A DNA stretch of 64,000 nt from Rhodopseudomonas palustris (GCF_007005445.1 NZ_CP041387.1:3187001-3251000), one strand, 5' to 3'. Counted from the stretch's first letter, positions 16,716 to 27,283 are shown. The notes: generated by a model from the sequence alone, not told the origin. A program made the numbers and translations.

Positions 16716-17246
16716 ATGCGCTTCATGACTTACGTGGCCCGGACCGCGATCGTTGCGGCGTGGGCGGCAACCATGCCGTGCCCCGCTTCGGCACAAGAGC
16801 TGCGGCCCGAGCTTACCCAAACCAACGTTACCTATCGCGGCGAGCATCGCTGGGCGTGGCGGTCGGAGGACGGCGAGACCGGCACCTTGCGCCTCGGCTT
16901 CACCGCGCTGCCGAGCGGCGATTATCTGGTCGCCGGCTCGTTGATGCTCGACGACGCCGAACTCGGCGCCGGCGGCTCTGCTCGGTGGCGGGGCGACCGC
17001 TTGATCGTCGATCTCATGGTCAGCGGCGGAGTTCGCGCGCAGGCTCCGGACGAGGCCAAGCAACGCCTATTCGCGAACGGAGAAGTGCCGAAGCAGATCG
17101 ACTCGGCTGGTTTCGCAAGCTTTCGTGCCGAACTGTCGAACACCCTCGACGGTGTCAGCCAGCAATATCAGACCAACGTGGTCACCGGCGGCAAGGTACA
17201 AGGGCCCGTCTATCGCAACGGGGCATTGAAGCTGCTGTCGCGGTGA
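16716..17246 (+). CDS. Exported hypothetical protein of the iron-uptake unit
   Basis: A 176-residue protein with a signal peptide (TAIVAAWAATMPCPASAQ, cleavage near residue 27). The mature part is beta-rich and has no known domain I can name. It starts 18 bases after the receptor stop, with AGGAGAA upstream, and its stop overlaps the start of the PepSY gene by one base. The tight spacing argues for translational coupling and a role in handling the same ferric siderophore in the periplasm. Confidence 0.8.
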   Translation: MRFMTYVARTAIVAAWAATMPCPASAQELRPELTQTNVTYRGEHRWAWRSEDGETGTLRLGFTALPSGDYLVAGSLMLDDAELGAGGSARWRGDRLIVDLMVSGGVRAQAPDEAKQRLFANGEVPKQIDSAGFASFRAELSNTLDGVSQQYQTNVVTGGKVQGPVYRNGALKLLSR

Positions 17247-18349
17247 TGACGCGCCCGGATCGCTCCGTGCGGCGGCTGTCGGCCCGCCGTATCTGGCGCA
17301 TGCTGCACCTCTCGCTCGCCCTCACCGTCGGCGCTGCGTTTGCACTGATCGGGGCGAGCGGCGCGATGCTGGTCCTGAAGGAGCCGTTGCTTACACTTGA
17401 AGTCGGACGAGAGGTCGTCAAACCGCCCCGCATGCCGGGGCGGCCGGACGCAGACGCCGACATGTGGATCGCGCGGGCGAGCGAGCACTATCCCGAGCTG
17501 AGGGTGATGGGAGCCAACGCGCCGGGCGCAGGCTTCCTGCCCGGCAACGCGGCGATCGTATTCGGTCGCCAGCCGCCGGGCGATCTCGGCGTGGTGTTCG
17601 TGCATCCCCAGAGCGGCGAGCCGCTCGGGCTGTTCGCGTTCGATCAATCGTGGTTCGCAGCGGTGGTGAATCTGCATCGCCGATTGCTGCTGCTGAGTTC
17701 GCTAGGCGCCGACGTGGTCGCTTGGTGCGGCATCGGCCTTGCGCTGTCGCTGCTGTCGGGCGTGTATCTGTGGTGGCCGCGGCAGCGAAAATGGTGGCGA
17801 TCATTCTCTATCGGCTCATCGGCTGCCGGTCGGCGGCATCTCATCGAATGGCATGGCGTGTCGGCCGCATATCTGCTGGCGCCGATGCTGGTGCTGGCTG
17901 CAACTGGAGTGGCTCTCACCAAGCCGCAGTGGCTGGGACTGCCCGGCCCGGCACCGGCCAAACCAACGTCCCAGGCGACACCCCCGTCCTGTGCTGCGGG
18001 CAATGACCTGAGCGGCGCGTTGAGCGCTGCGGCGCGGGCTCAGCCCGGCAGGCAGATTGTCGGAGTGTTTCTACCGCGAGGCCCCGCCGGCGCTTATCAA
18101 ATCAGGTTGCGTTCACCGGCATCGATCCCCAGCGACCTGACCGTCGAGGTCAGAACAGGATGTGCCACGCCTGTGGTGGAAACGGTTGAAACCGACTCCG
18201 CGCTCCGGCGCGAGTGGCTGAACCCACTGCACACCGATCTGCGGCTCGGCCTGCTAGGACAGGCCGTCGTGTTCATCTGCGGCATGGCGTTGCCGGCGCT
18301 GTACGCGACCGGGCTGTGGTTGTGGATATGGCGCCGGCGGAACGGCTAA
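17246..18349 (+). CDS. PepSY-associated transmembrane protein, likely siderophore reductase or uptake partner
   Basis: A 367-residue membrane protein of the PepSY_TM family (COG3182). Membrane segments lie near residues 20-45, 150-175, 205-230 and 335-360. Family signs are the start RRIWRMLHLSLALTVGAAFA, VVNLHRRLLLLSSLGADVVAW, YLWWPRQRKWW and RRHLIEWHGVSAAYLLAP, with histidines placed as in family members thought to bind heme or reduce iron. Such genes commonly follow TonB-dependent siderophore receptors and may reduce ferric siderophores at the inner membrane. The ATG overlaps the upstream stop (ATGA-type junction). Specific chemistry is inferred. Confidence 0.88.
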   Translation: MTRPDRSVRRLSARRIWRMLHLSLALTVGAAFALIGASGAMLVLKEPLLTLEVGREVVKPPRMPGRPDADADMWIARASEHYPELRVMGANAPGAGFLPGNAAIVFGRQPPGDLGVVFVHPQSGEPLGLFAFDQSWFAAVVNLHRRLLLLSSLGADVVAWCGIGLALSLLSGVYLWWPRQRKWWRSFSIGSSAAGRRHLIEWHGVSAAYLLAPMLVLAATGVALTKPQWLGLPGPAPAKPTSQATPPSCAAGNDLSGALSAAARAQPGRQIVGVFLPRGPAGAYQIRLRSPASIPSDLTVEVRTGCATPVVETVETDSALRREWLNPLHTDLRLGLLGQAVVFICGMALPALYATGLWLWIWRRRNG

Positions 18350-18378
18350 GTCCCTGCGGATACCCGTAGCCGTCTCGA

Positions 18379-20118
18379 TCAGGCCGCTGCGCCGGCCGAA
18401 GCCGGGGCCGTGGCGCTATTGATCGCGATGGCGCTGGTCGCTGCATCGCTGCTGGCGGCATCGAAGCCGAGCTTGGCGATCATCGCACGGGCGATTTCGT
18501 CTTCGCCCATGATCACCAGATTGGCGCCGTTGCTTTTCAGATGCGCCACTTCCTCGGCCGAATGCGCCCGGGCGACGATCAGGAGGCCGGGATTGACTGC
18601 GCGCGCCTTGCCGACGATCTGACCGCTCTCGAACGCGTTGGGGATCGCCACGACCAAACCGCGTGCATGAGCAACATCGGCTTCGTCGAGGATCTCCTGG
18701 GCGGCGGCGTTGCCGTTGATCGCAGTGACGCTCTCGCGCTGCAGCCGCATCACCCGTTCGTCGTCGTTCTCGATCACCACCAGATCGACCCCGGCGCAGC
18801 GCAGCACGGTGCCGACGTTGGAGCCGACCCGGCCGTACCCGACCAGCACGATGTGGCCGCGCGGCGGCGGCGGGGCAGCGGCCGCCGCCGCCAGTTTCGC
18901 CGCCTGCTTGGCAGCTTCCGCGGCCGCCGCGACCTTGGCGCTGAAACGATCGAGTAGAACGAACATCAGCGGATTGAGCATGATCGAGATGATCGCGCCT
19001 GCCAGCACCAGATCGCGGCCGCGCTCGGGCATCAGGCCGAGCGCGACGCCGAGCCCGGCGAGGATGAAGGAGAATTCACCGATCTGCGCCAGCGAGGCGG
19101 AGATCGTCAGCGCCGTCATGTTGGGATGGCCGAACAACCGCACGATCAAGAACGCGGCGATCGATTTTCCAAAGACGATGATCAGCACGGTGACGATCAA
19201 CGGCAGCGGCTCGCGGACGACGATGGCGGGATCGACCAGCATGCCGACCGAGACGAAGAACAGAACCGCGAACGCGTCGCGCAGCGGTAACGTCTCGTTG
19301 GCGGCGCGGTGACTGAGCTCGGACTCCGACAGGATCATGCCGGCGAAGAACGCGCCCAGGGCAAGCGACACGTCGAACAAGATCGCCGCGCCGAACGCAA
19401 CGCCGAGCGAGATCGCCAGTACCGCCAACCGAAACAGCTCGCGCGAGCCGGTATGCGCGACGTAGTGCAGCATTCTCGGAATGATCCGGCGGCCGACCAC
19501 CAGCATGAACACCATGAAGGCGGCGACCTTGCCGAGCGTCAGGGCCACCTGCCACAGCACCGACTGCCAATCGGCGCTGTTCGCCTCACCCTTGAGCAGC
19601 CCTGCGACCGCCGGCAGCAGCACCAGCGTCAACACCATCGCGATGTCTTCGACGATCAGCCAGCCGACCGCGATCCGGCCGCGCTCGCTGTCGATCAGGC
19701 GGCGTTCCTGCAGGGCGCGCAACAGCACCACGGTACTCGCCACCGACAACGCCAGGCCGAACACCAGGCCGGCGCCGAACGGCCAGCCGAGCGCGTGCCC
19801 CAGCCCGAGCCCGAGCAACGTCGCGGCTCCGATCTGCACCACCGCGCCTGGAATTGCGATCGCCCTGACCTCGAGCAGATCCTTCAGCGAGAAGTGCAGA
19901 CCGACGCCGAACATCAGCAGGATCACCCCGATCTCGGCGAGTTCGTTGGCGAGTTTCTGGTCGGCGACGTAGCCCGGCGTAAACGGACCGATCACAACCC
20001 CGGCGAGCAGATAACCAACCAGCGGCGAGATTTTCAGTCGCTGCGCCACGACGCCGAAGGCGAATGCCAGCACCAAGCCGGCCACAATGGTGGAAATCAG
20101 AGGGGTGTTGTGCTCCAT
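18379..20118 (-). CDS. ybaL: YbaL-like cation/proton antiporter with a C-terminal RCK domain
   Basis: A 579-residue CPA2-type antiporter. About twelve membrane segments cover residues 5-385, starting MEHNTPLISTIVAGLVLAFA and including ISPLVGYLLAGVVIGPFTPG, which align with E. coli YbaL. A KTN/RCK nucleotide-binding domain follows from about residue 410 (HIVLVGYGRVGSNVGTVL, IENDDERVMRLQRESV). Such transporters exchange potassium or sodium for protons and are gated by nucleotides or thiols through the RCK domain. The ATG at 20118 was chosen by alignment with YbaL; ATGs at 20136 and 20154 are in frame. It is divergent from a second antiporter gene. Confidence 0.9.
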   Translation of the reverse strand: MEHNTPLISTIVAGLVLAFAFGVVAQRLKISPLVGYLLAGVVIGPFTPGYVADQKLANELAEIGVILLMFGVGLHFSLKDLLEVRAIAIPGAVVQIGAATLLGLGLGHALGWPFGAGLVFGLALSVASTVVLLRALQERRLIDSERGRIAVGWLIVEDIAMVLTLVLLPAVAGLLKGEANSADWQSVLWQVALTLGKVAAFMVFMLVVGRRIIPRMLHYVAHTGSRELFRLAVLAISLGVAFGAAILFDVSLALGAFFAGMILSESELSHRAANETLPLRDAFAVLFFVSVGMLVDPAIVVREPLPLIVTVLIIVFGKSIAAFLIVRLFGHPNMTALTISASLAQIGEFSFILAGLGVALGLMPERGRDLVLAGAIISIMLNPLMFVLLDRFSAKVAAAAEAAKQAAKLAAAAAAPPPPRGHIVLVGYGRVGSNVGTVLRCAGVDLVVIENDDERVMRLQRESVTAINGNAAAQEILDEADVAHARGLVVAIPNAFESGQIVGKARAVNPGLLIVARAHSAEEVAHLKSNGANLVIMGEDEIARAMIAKLGFDAASSDAATSAIAINSATAPASAGAAA

Positions 20119-20294
20119 CGTGCCGTTGTGCGGCATGACGCCGCGACCGTCCACCCGAACGAGGGCTACCGATCGCCGCAGTGCGCGCGCCAGATGGAAC
20201 CCGCCTTTAACCGCGAATCGCGATCTATTGCCGCAGACTGCGACGATTTGATCGATGTCGTCGCCCCCCGCTACCTCACGTGATTGATGGATCG

Positions 20295-22067
20295 ATGGCA
20301 GTCGAAAACGGTGTCGGAGTTTACCGCGAAGCCCTGGTGTTTCTCGGGACCGCAGGCGTCTTGATCCCGGTGATGACGCGGTTTCGCGTCAGCCCGGTGC
20401 TCGGCTTCCTGGTCGCCGGCTTGGTGCTCGGCCCGCACAGCCTGGGCCGAATCGGTGCCGACGTGCACTGGCTGAGCTACGTCACCATCACGTCGCAGGA
20501 GGCCGTCGACCGGCTCGCCGAGCTCGGTGTCGCCTTTCTGCTGTTCACCATCGGCCTCGAACTGTCGTTCGACCGGCTGTGGACGATGCGCCGCCTGGTG
20601 TTTGGACTCGGCATGTCGCAGGTGGTGCTGACCACTGCGGCGATCAGCGGCATAGCGTTGGCGTTCGGCAACACGGTGGAATCCAGTCTGGTGATCGGCG
20701 CCTGTCTGGCGCTGTCCTCGACCGCGATCGTGCTGCAGCTCCTCGCCGAACAGAAGCGACTGGCGACGGTCGCCGGCCGCAGCATCTTCGCTGTGCTGCT
20801 CGCGCAGGATCTTGCGGTGGTGCCGATCCTGTTTCTGATCGTGGTATTCGGCAAGGCGGCCGGCGACGCGGCGGGCGGCGGCAGTACAGGCGCGGTGTGG
20901 CTCGGCCTGGCGATGGCGCTGGTGCAGGCCGCCGCCGCAATCCTGCTGATTATCGGCTTCGGCCGCCTGGTGCTACGGCGGCTGTTCCGGATGGTCGCCT
21001 CGACCAATAACCGCGAATTGTTCATGGCGACGATCCTGTTCGTGGTCGTCGGCACGTCGCTGGTCACCCACGTCGCCGGACTGTCGATGGCGCTCGGCGC
21101 GTTCCTGGCCGGGCTGGTGCTGGCGGAAACCGAATTCCGCCGCCAGGTCGAGGTCGATATCGAACCGTTCAAGGGCATGCTGCTCGGGCTGTTTTTCATC
21201 TCGGTCGGAATGCGGATTGATCTGGCCGAAGTGGCTCGCTATCCGGCGATGGTGGTCACCTCGGTGATCGGCATGACGGCGCTGAAGGCGATGGTGATCG
21301 CCGGCCTGGCCTGGATGTTCCGGCTGTCTCGACCGGTGATCGCCGAGGCCAGCCTGCTGCTCGCCGGCGGCGGCGAGTTCGCGTTCCTGGTACTCGGCCT
21401 CGCCAGTTCCAGCGGTCTCGTCACTCGCGAGGTCGAGCAATTCATGCTGCTGGTGTCGTCCGGCACCATGATGATGACGCCGTATCTGGCGCGGCTCAGC
21501 CGCAAGGCCAGCGCGCGGGCCCGCAACGCAGTAGCGGTAGCCGCCGGCCACACCGATCCCACCCCGGGCGATTCCCCACGCATCATCCTGGTCGGCTATG
21601 GCCGGGTCGGCCGCATCGTCGGCGACATCCTAAGCAAGCAGGGCAAGCCGTTCATCGGCATCGATGTCGATCCCGAAGCGGTGGCACGGGCGCGCAAGGC
21701 CGGGGTCAATGTCGTCTACGGCGACGCCACCCAGCGCGCGTTTCTGCGCAAATGCGGGCTCGGCGACGCGCCGGCGATGGTGGTGACGATGCACGATGCC
21801 GCAGCCGCAGAACACGTCGTCGCCGCGACCCGTGCCGAGCGCGCCGATCTGCCGATCATCGTCCGCGCTCGCGACGCCGACCACGCCACCCGGCTGTTCA
21901 GCCTCGGCGCCACCGAAGTGATCCGCGAAGTGCTCGAAGCCAGCTTCGAGATCGCCTCCACCGTGCTGCAGTCGCTCGGCGTGCCGGCCGGCAAAGTGAT
22001 CGCTGCGATCCACGAGGAGCGCGACATCCGGAAGAAGCGCGTCCGCGAAGGCGTCACGGCGGACTAG
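20295..22067 (+). CDS. KefB/KefC-like potassium/proton antiporter
   Basis: A protein of about 590 residues with the same architecture as its divergent neighbour: a CPA2 exchanger domain (RFRVSPVLGFLVAGLVLGPH at about residues 25-45, FLLFTIGLELSFDRLW, LALSSTAIVLQLL) and a C-terminal RCK domain (RIILVGYGRVGRIVGDILSK, then IDVDPEAVARARKAG). It should export potassium in exchange for protons, probably under glutathione or nucleotide control as for Kef. A GTG at 20280 in frame is an alternative start. The two antiporters share only limited similarity, so they are not a recent duplication. Confidence 0.9.
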   Translation: MAVENGVGVYREALVFLGTAGVLIPVMTRFRVSPVLGFLVAGLVLGPHSLGRIGADVHWLSYVTITSQEAVDRLAELGVAFLLFTIGLELSFDRLWTMRRLVFGLGMSQVVLTTAAISGIALAFGNTVESSLVIGACLALSSTAIVLQLLAEQKRLATVAGRSIFAVLLAQDLAVVPILFLIVVFGKAAGDAAGGGSTGAVWLGLAMALVQAAAAILLIIGFGRLVLRRLFRMVASTNNRELFMATILFVVVGTSLVTHVAGLSMALGAFLAGLVLAETEFRRQVEVDIEPFKGMLLGLFFISVGMRIDLAEVARYPAMVVTSVIGMTALKAMVIAGLAWMFRLSRPVIAEASLLLAGGGEFAFLVLGLASSSGLVTREVEQFMLLVSSGTMMMTPYLARLSRKASARARNAVAVAAGHTDPTPGDSPRIILVGYGRVGRIVGDILSKQGKPFIGIDVDPEAVARARKAGVNVVYGDATQRAFLRKCGLGDAPAMVVTMHDAAAAEHVVAATRAERADLPIIVRARDADHATRLFSLGATEVIREVLEASFEIASTVLQSLGVPAGKVIAAIHEERDIRKKRVREGVTAD

Positions 22068-22106
22068 GACGAATGGTCTCCGGTTCCGGTACCCATTCTC
22101 TCGTTC

Positions 22107-22216
22107 GTCATTCCGGACGCCGAGCAGCAACGATCCGCAATCTTCAGGATATTTTGCTCAGTGCTCAACCGACCGAGATTCCAGGTTCGCGAACCATCGC
22201 TCGCGCCCGGCGTGAC
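22107..22216. repeat. Degraded palindromic repeat, family A
   Basis: Begins GTCATTCCGGACGC and ends GCGCCCGGCGTGAC, with inner GAGATTCCAGGTTCGCGAA in place of GGATTCCGGGTTCG. It sits between the kefB-like and GNAT genes. Confidence 0.6.
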
Positions 22217-22228
22217 GGGGCGAAGCAG

Positions 22229-22984
22229 TTACTTCGTTGGTGCGCGGCGAAAGTGGTAGCGGTAGAGCTCCTGGTCGAACCCGAGGCCGGCGTACAGCGC
22301 ACGGCCAGCGGAGTTGTCGACCACGACCTGCAGGCAGGCGCCGGTGGCGCCTTGTGCAGACGCCCAGGCGAGCAGCGCGGTCATCAGGTGCCTGCCAAGG
22401 CCGTGGCCGCGCAGCGCTTCGTCGACCACCACCGACTCGATCACCACCAGATCGCCGTGCAGCACACCGCAGGCTGTGGCGACGATGCGACCGTCCTGGC
22501 GGAGCGCGAAGAAACCGGTCGGTAGTGGGATCGCATCGACCACACGGGCGTAGACCGACGCATGCGACGGCGACTGCGCCTGCAGCCGCGCGATGGCCGC
22601 GAGCCACTCGGCATCGGCGCGTGGAGCGACAGTCACGTCCGGTGTTGCGTCGGCCAACCTCTCGCGTGTCAGGTTGCGATACAGCGTGCAGGCTTCACCC
22701 TCGGCCGTGAAGCCGCGAGTATCGAGTTCGCGCTCCACCTGCGGCGGCAGCAGCGAGACCAGCCGCACGATCAGCGGCAGCGCTTGCGCGCGATAGAGCC
22801 GATCGAACGCATCGAGCTGCGGCGCGATCGTGGTGATGCCCGGATGCAGCGGATTGGCTGAATTGATCCGGCGCGACACGCCGTCGCCGAACCGCAGCAG
22901 CCAGTCGCCGATCAGCGCGCACCGCAACGACGGCCATGCGTTGTGGCAGGCCTGTTCGACCTGCCACGCCAATGCGTGATCCAC
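22229..22984 (-). CDS. GNAT family N-acetyltransferase coupled to alaS
   Basis: A 251-residue protein. The C-terminal half carries the GNAT core: VVVDEALRGHGLGRHLMTAL is motif A with the acetyl-CoA-binding R-G-x-G-x-G/A type loop, followed by CLQVVVDNSAGRALYAGLGF of motif B. The N-terminal half has a second, degenerate GNAT-like region. The GTG start at 22984 follows the alaS stop with a single base between them, so it is almost surely translated from the alaS message. Substrate unknown; the link with alanyl-tRNA synthetase may be only transcriptional. Confidence 0.85.
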   Translation of the reverse strand: MDHALAWQVEQACHNAWPSLRCALIGDWLLRFGDGVSRRINSANPLHPGITTIAPQLDAFDRLYRAQALPLIVRLVSLLPPQVERELDTRGFTAEGEACTLYRNLTRERLADATPDVTVAPRADAEWLAAIARLQAQSPSHASVYARVVDAIPLPTGFFALRQDGRIVATACGVLHGDLVVIESVVVDEALRGHGLGRHLMTALLAWASAQGATGACLQVVVDNSAGRALYAGLGFDQELYRYHFRRAPTK

Positions 22985-22985
22985 C

Positions 22986-25658
22986 TCAGCCGCCGATGGC
23001 GGCCGCGATCGCTTCCAGTGCGGCGCCGGCCTTGGAGCCGTCGGGACCGCCGGCCTGCGCCATGTCGGGCTTGCCGCCGCCGCCCTTGCCGCCGAGCACT
23101 TCGGACGCCTTGCGGACCAGATCGACCGCCGAGAACCGCGACACGAGATCCGGCGTGACGCCGACCACGATCGACCCCTTGCCGTCTTCGCTGGTCGCCA
23201 CCAGCGCGATCACACCGGAGCCGATCTGCTTCTTGCCCTGGTCGACCAGCCCCTTGAGATCCTTGATCTCGATGCCCTGGACTGTCCGCGCCATCAGTTT
23301 GACGCCGCCGATTTCGCGGACGTCGGAGGCCGCTGCACCGTCTCCGGAGGCCGAACCGCCCATCGCCAGCTTCTTGCGCGCCTCGGAGAGTTCGCGCTCC
23401 AGCTTCTTGCGCTCGTCCATCAGCGCGGCGATCCGCGCCGGCATGTCGTCGAGCGTGGTCCGCAGCTCGGCAGCCGCCGTCTTGGCGGTGGAGATCGCCG
23501 CGTTGGCATTGTGCCGCGCCGCACGGCCGGTCAGCGCCTCGATGCGACGGACGCCCGACGCCACCGCACTCTCGGCAGTGATCGACACCAGGCCGATGTC
23601 GCCGGTGCGCTTGACGTGGGTGCCGCCACACAGTTCGACCGACCAGCCGAGCGCGTTGGAGCCGTGCTCGCGCGCCGCCCTCCCCATCGAAACCACGCGG
23701 ACTTCGTCGCCGTATTTCTCCCCGAACAGCGCGCGGGCGCCGGCCTCGCGGGCGTCGTCCACCGCCATCAGCCGGGTCACGACTTCATCGTTCTCCAGAA
23801 CGATATCGTTGGCGATGTCCTCGACCTTACGCAGCTCGTCCTGGGTAATCGGCTTCTGATGCACGAAGTCGAAGCGCAGCCGGTCGGGCGCGACCAGCGA
23901 CCCCTTCTGGGCGATGTGATCGCCGAGCACCTGGCGCAGCGCCTCGTGCAGCAGATGCGTCGCCGAGTGATTGGCGCGGATCGCCGAGCGGCGGGCGTGA
24001 TCGACGTCGAGCGCCAGCGCGTCGCCGAGCTTGATCGTCCCCTGCTCGACGGTACCGAAATGCACGAACAGATCGCCGGCCTTCTTCAACGTTTCAGTGA
24101 CGAGGAAGCGCACACCATCGGCGGTGAGCACACCGGTGTCGCCGACCTGACCACCGGATTCGGCGTAGAACGGCGTCTGGTTCATCACGATCGCAGCGGC
24201 ATCGCCGGCCTTCAGCACGTCGACCTCGGCGCCGTCTTTGACCAGCGCCATCACCACCCCCTCGGCGATCTCGGTGTCGTAGCCGAGGAACTCGGTGGCG
24301 CCGAACTTCTCACGAAGTGAAAACCACACCGCCTCGGTCGCGGCCTCGCCCGAGCCAGCCCACGAGGCGCGTGCCTTGGCACGCTGGCGGTCCATCGCGT
24401 CGGTAAACGAGGCGATATCGACATTGATGCCGCGGTTGCGCAGGGCATCCTGGGTCAGATCCAGCGGGAAGCCGTAGGTGTCGTAGAGCGTGAACGCGGT
24501 CTCGCCGTCGAACATGTCACCCTTCTTCAGGCCGGCGCTCTTCTCGTCGAGGATCGCGAGACCGCGATCGAGCGTCTTGCGGAAGCGGGTCTCTTCCAGC
24601 CGCATCGTCTCTTCGATCATCGCCTCGGCGCGCACCAGTTCCGGATAGGCTTGGCCCATCTCGCGCACCAGCGCCCACACCAGCCGCCACATCAGCGGCT
24701 CGCTGGCGCCGAGCAGCTGCGCGTGACGCATCGCACGGCGCATGATCCGGCGCAGCACGTAGCCGCGGCCTTCGTTCGACGGCAGCACGCCGTCGGCGAT
24801 CAGGAACGACGACGAGCGCAGGTGGTCGGCGATGACGCGGAACGACGCGGCGTCCTGTTCGGTCGGGCCGCGGCCGAGCGCGGACGCGGTCGCGTCGATC
24901 AGGCTGCGGAACAAGTCGGTGTCGAACACGCTGTCGACGCCCTGGAGGATGGACGCCATCCGCTCCAGGCCCATGCCGGTGTCGATCGACGGACGCGGCA
25001 ACGGCACGCGCTCGTCCTTCGTCACCTGGTCGTACTGCATGAACACCAGATTCCAGAATTCCAGGAATCGGTCGCCATCCTCATCGGGGCTGCCGGGCGG
25101 GCCGCCGAAAATATGCTCGCCGCGATCGATGAAAATCTCCGAACATGGGCCGCACGGGCCGGTGTCGCCCATCGCCCAGAAATTGTCGGAGGTCGGAATC
25201 CGGATGATGCGGTCGTCGGAGAAGCCTGCGATCTTCTTCCAGTAGCCGGCCGCCTCGTCATCAGTGTGATAGACGGTGACCAGAAGCTGGTGCTTGTTCA
25301 GGCCGAAATCGCGGGTGATCAGCTCCCAGGCGAGTTCGATCGCACGCTCCTTGAAGTAATCGCCGAACGAGAAATTGCCGAGCATTTCGAAGAAAGTGAG
25401 ATGTCGGGCGGTATAACCGACATTATCGAGGTCGTTGTGCTTGCCGCCTGCGCGCACGCATTTCTGCGAGGTGGTGGCGCGCTGATAGGAGCGCTTCTCC
25501 AGCCCGGTGAACACGTTCTTGAACTGCACCATACCGGCATTGGTGAACATCAAGGTCGGGTCGTTGCGCGGCACCAGCGGCGACGACGACACGATCTCGT
25601 GGCCGTTCTTGGCGAAGTAGTTCAGAAACGTAGACCGAATTTCGTTAACGCCGCTCAT
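22986..25658 (-). CDS. alaS: Alanyl-tRNA synthetase
   Basis: An 890-residue class II synthetase that attaches alanine to tRNA-Ala. It starts [20 protein letters not shown]. The catalytic core holds [20 protein letters not shown] and the [16 protein letters not shown] motif 3. The editing domain has the zinc-binding motifs [12 protein letters not shown] and [13 protein letters not shown], and the C-Ala domain ends in [16 protein letters not shown] before a glycine/alanine-rich tail. Length and motifs are full. The gene is divergent from the glycine riboswitch region and is followed directly by the GNAT gene. Confidence 0.98.
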   Translation of the reverse strand: MSGVNEIRSTFLNYFAKNGHEIVSSSPLVPRNDPTLMFTNAGMVQFKNVFTGLEKRSYQRATTSQKCVRAGGKHNDLDNVGYTARHLTFFEMLGNFSFGDYFKERAIELAWELITRDFGLNKHQLLVTVYHTDDEAAGYWKKIAGFSDDRIIRIPTSDNFWAMGDTGPCGPCSEIFIDRGEHIFGGPPGSPDEDGDRFLEFWNLVFMQYDQVTKDERVPLPRPSIDTGMGLERMASILQGVDSVFDTDLFRSLIDATASALGRGPTEQDAASFRVIADHLRSSSFLIADGVLPSNEGRGYVLRRIMRRAMRHAQLLGASEPLMWRLVWALVREMGQAYPELVRAEAMIEETMRLEETRFRKTLDRGLAILDEKSAGLKKGDMFDGETAFTLYDTYGFPLDLTQDALRNRGINVDIASFTDAMDRQRAKARASWAGSGEAATEAVWFSLREKFGATEFLGYDTEIAEGVVMALVKDGAEVDVLKAGDAAAIVMNQTPFYAESGGQVGDTGVLTADGVRFLVTETLKKAGDLFVHFGTVEQGTIKLGDALALDVDHARRSAIRANHSATHLLHEALRQVLGDHIAQKGSLVAPDRLRFDFVHQKPITQDELRKVEDIANDIVLENDEVVTRLMAVDDAREAGARALFGEKYGDEVRVVSMGRAAREHGSNALGWSVELCGGTHVKRTGDIGLVSITAESAVASGVRRIEALTGRAARHNANAAISTAKTAAAELRTTLDDMPARIAALMDERKKLERELSEARKKLAMGGSASGDGAAASDVREIGGVKLMARTVQGIEIKDLKGLVDQGKKQIGSGVIALVATSEDGKGSIVVGVTPDLVSRFSAVDLVRKASEVLGGKGGGGKPDMAQAGGPDGSKAGAALEAIAAAIGG

Positions 25659-25891
25659 GTTCGTCCAATCACCCGGAATGCCCGCGAAACGCCCGCCGAA
25701 CCCACCTCTTCCGGTGTCATGCCTTTTAGACGCGGGGGCGCGCGCTGTCTAGAAAGTGGGCATGGATTCAGTTGTTTGCCAGCCGGCGGGGCCCCATTCC
25801 ACGGACCTTTACGAAGACCCGTTGATAGCTCGCTGACCCGCGTTGACAGCCTTGCTGAAGCCGTGTTTGTGTCCTACCTACCTAAGACTAA

Positions 25892-26078
25892 GTCGCGTCG
25901 GGAGAGATCGGCCCAATCCTTCAGTGAAGGGGGGCCGGCGCCGAAGGAGCAACCGCCCCGGAAACTCTCAGGCAAACGGACCGTGCGACTTGATGACATC
26001 TGGAAAGAGACCCTGCCGGCGATGCCGGGACGGGTCCGCCGACGGGATAATGCTCTCAGGCACAGCGACAGATGGGGC
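25892..26078 (+). promoter_or_regulatory. Tandem glycine riboswitch upstream of gcvT
   Basis: Two glycine aptamers in series. The first (about 25892-25990) has GGAGAGA, a variable hairpin, then GCCGAAGGAGCAA and AACTCTCAGGCAAA. The second (about 25995-26078) has GGAAAGAG, a hairpin CCTGCCGGCGATGCCGG, then the same ATGCTCTCAGGCACA signature. The expression platform lies between the second aptamer and the gcvT ribosome binding site. Tandem glycine riboswitches usually turn on the glycine cleavage operon when glycine is abundant. A TTGACA at 25843-25848 may be the -35 element. Confidence 0.93.
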
Positions 26079-26125
26079 TCGAATGGTGACGAGAAATCGG
26101 TCTCGGGAACCTTGGGAGCCTGGAA

Positions 26126-27274
26126 ATGCTGGCGGGTGACGACACCCAATCTTTGAAACGCACGCCCCTCTATGCGCTGCATGTGTCGCGCGGCGGCAAG
26201 ATGGTGCCCTTCGCCGGCTACGACATGCCGGTGCAGTACGCGCTTGGCGTGCTGAAGGAACATCTCCACACGCGCAGCGCCGCCGGCCTGTTCGACGTCT
26301 CGCATATGGGCCAGATCGAACTGCGGGCGAAGTCCGGCAAGCTCGAAGACGCCGCACGCGCGCTCGAAGCGCTGATCCCGCAGGACATCGTGGCGCTGCC
26401 GCCCGGCCGCCAGCGCTACGCGCAGTTCACCAATGAATCCGGCGGGATTCTCGACGACCTGATGGTCACCAATCTCGGCGACCGGCTGTTTCTGGTGGTC
26501 AACGCCGCCTGCAAGGACGCCGACGAAGCGCATTTGCGGGCGCATCTGGCGGACGCCTGCGACATCACCGCGCTGACCGATCGGGCGCTGATCGCGCTGC
26601 AGGGCCCGAAAGCCGAAGCCGCGCTGGCGAAAATCTGTGCAGACGTCACCACGATGAAGTTCATGGATGTCGCCGAGCTCAGCCTCGACGGCCTTGCCTG
26701 CATCGTGTCGCGCTCCGGCTACACCGGCGAAGACGGCTTTGAGGTCTCGGTGCCGGCTGACGGCGCCGAACGGCTTGCGACCGCGCTGCTCGACAACCCG
26801 GACGTGCTGCCGATCGGACTCGGAGCCCGGGACAGCCTGCGGCTGGAAGCGGGGCTTTGCCTTTACGGCCACGACATCGACACCACCACCACACCGGTCG
26901 AAGCGGCGCTGAGTTGGTCGATTCAGAAGAGCCGCCGCGGTGGGGGCGCCCGCCCCGGCGGCTTCCCCGGCGCCGCGGCGATTCTTGGTCAACTCGACAG
27001 CGGCACCGCGCGGCTGCGCGTCGGCCTGCGGCCTGAAGGCCGCGCCCCGGTGCGCGAAAACGCGCCTCTATTCGCCAGCGCCGTTTCCGCCGAGCCGATC
27101 GGCACCGTCACCTCCGGCGGCTTCGGGCCGAGCCTGAATGCACCAGTGGCGATGGGCTACCTGCCGGCCGCGCTGGCCGTGCGCGACACTGTCGTTTTCG
27201 CCGAAGTGCGCGGCCAGCGTCTGCCGCTGCGCGTCGTGGCAATGCCGTTCGTTCCGAACACCTACAAGCGCTGA
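26126..27274 (+). CDS. gcvT: Glycine cleavage system T protein (aminomethyltransferase)
   Basis: A 382-residue tetrahydrofolate-dependent aminomethyltransferase. It releases ammonia from the aminomethyl group on GcvH and transfers the carbon to tetrahydrofolate. Landmarks are RTPLYALHVSRGGKMVPFAG, the DVSHMGQIEL block, FTNESGGILDDLMVTNLGDR, SRSGYTGEDGFEVSVP and the LRLEAGLCLYGHDID segment. GGGAGCC lies before the ATG at 26126. It is the first gene of the riboswitch-controlled gcvTHP unit, nine bases before gcvH. Confidence 0.97.
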   Translation: MLAGDDTQSLKRTPLYALHVSRGGKMVPFAGYDMPVQYALGVLKEHLHTRSAAGLFDVSHMGQIELRAKSGKLEDAARALEALIPQDIVALPPGRQRYAQFTNESGGILDDLMVTNLGDRLFLVVNAACKDADEAHLRAHLADACDITALTDRALIALQGPKAEAALAKICADVTTMKFMDVAELSLDGLACIVSRSGYTGEDGFEVSVPADGAERLATALLDNPDVLPIGLGARDSLRLEAGLCLYGHDIDTTTTPVEAALSWSIQKSRRGGGARPGGFPGAAAILGQLDSGTARLRVGLRPEGRAPVRENAPLFASAVSAEPIGTVTSGGFGPSLNAPVAMGYLPAALAVRDTVVFAEVRGQRLPLRVVAMPFVPNTYKR

Positions 27275-27283
27275 GGACTTGTT

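Noticed and set aside
24651..26156. Long plus-strand frame over alaS and the riboswitch
   Set aside because: It is the antisense shadow of alaS and runs on through the riboswitch, which is non-coding.
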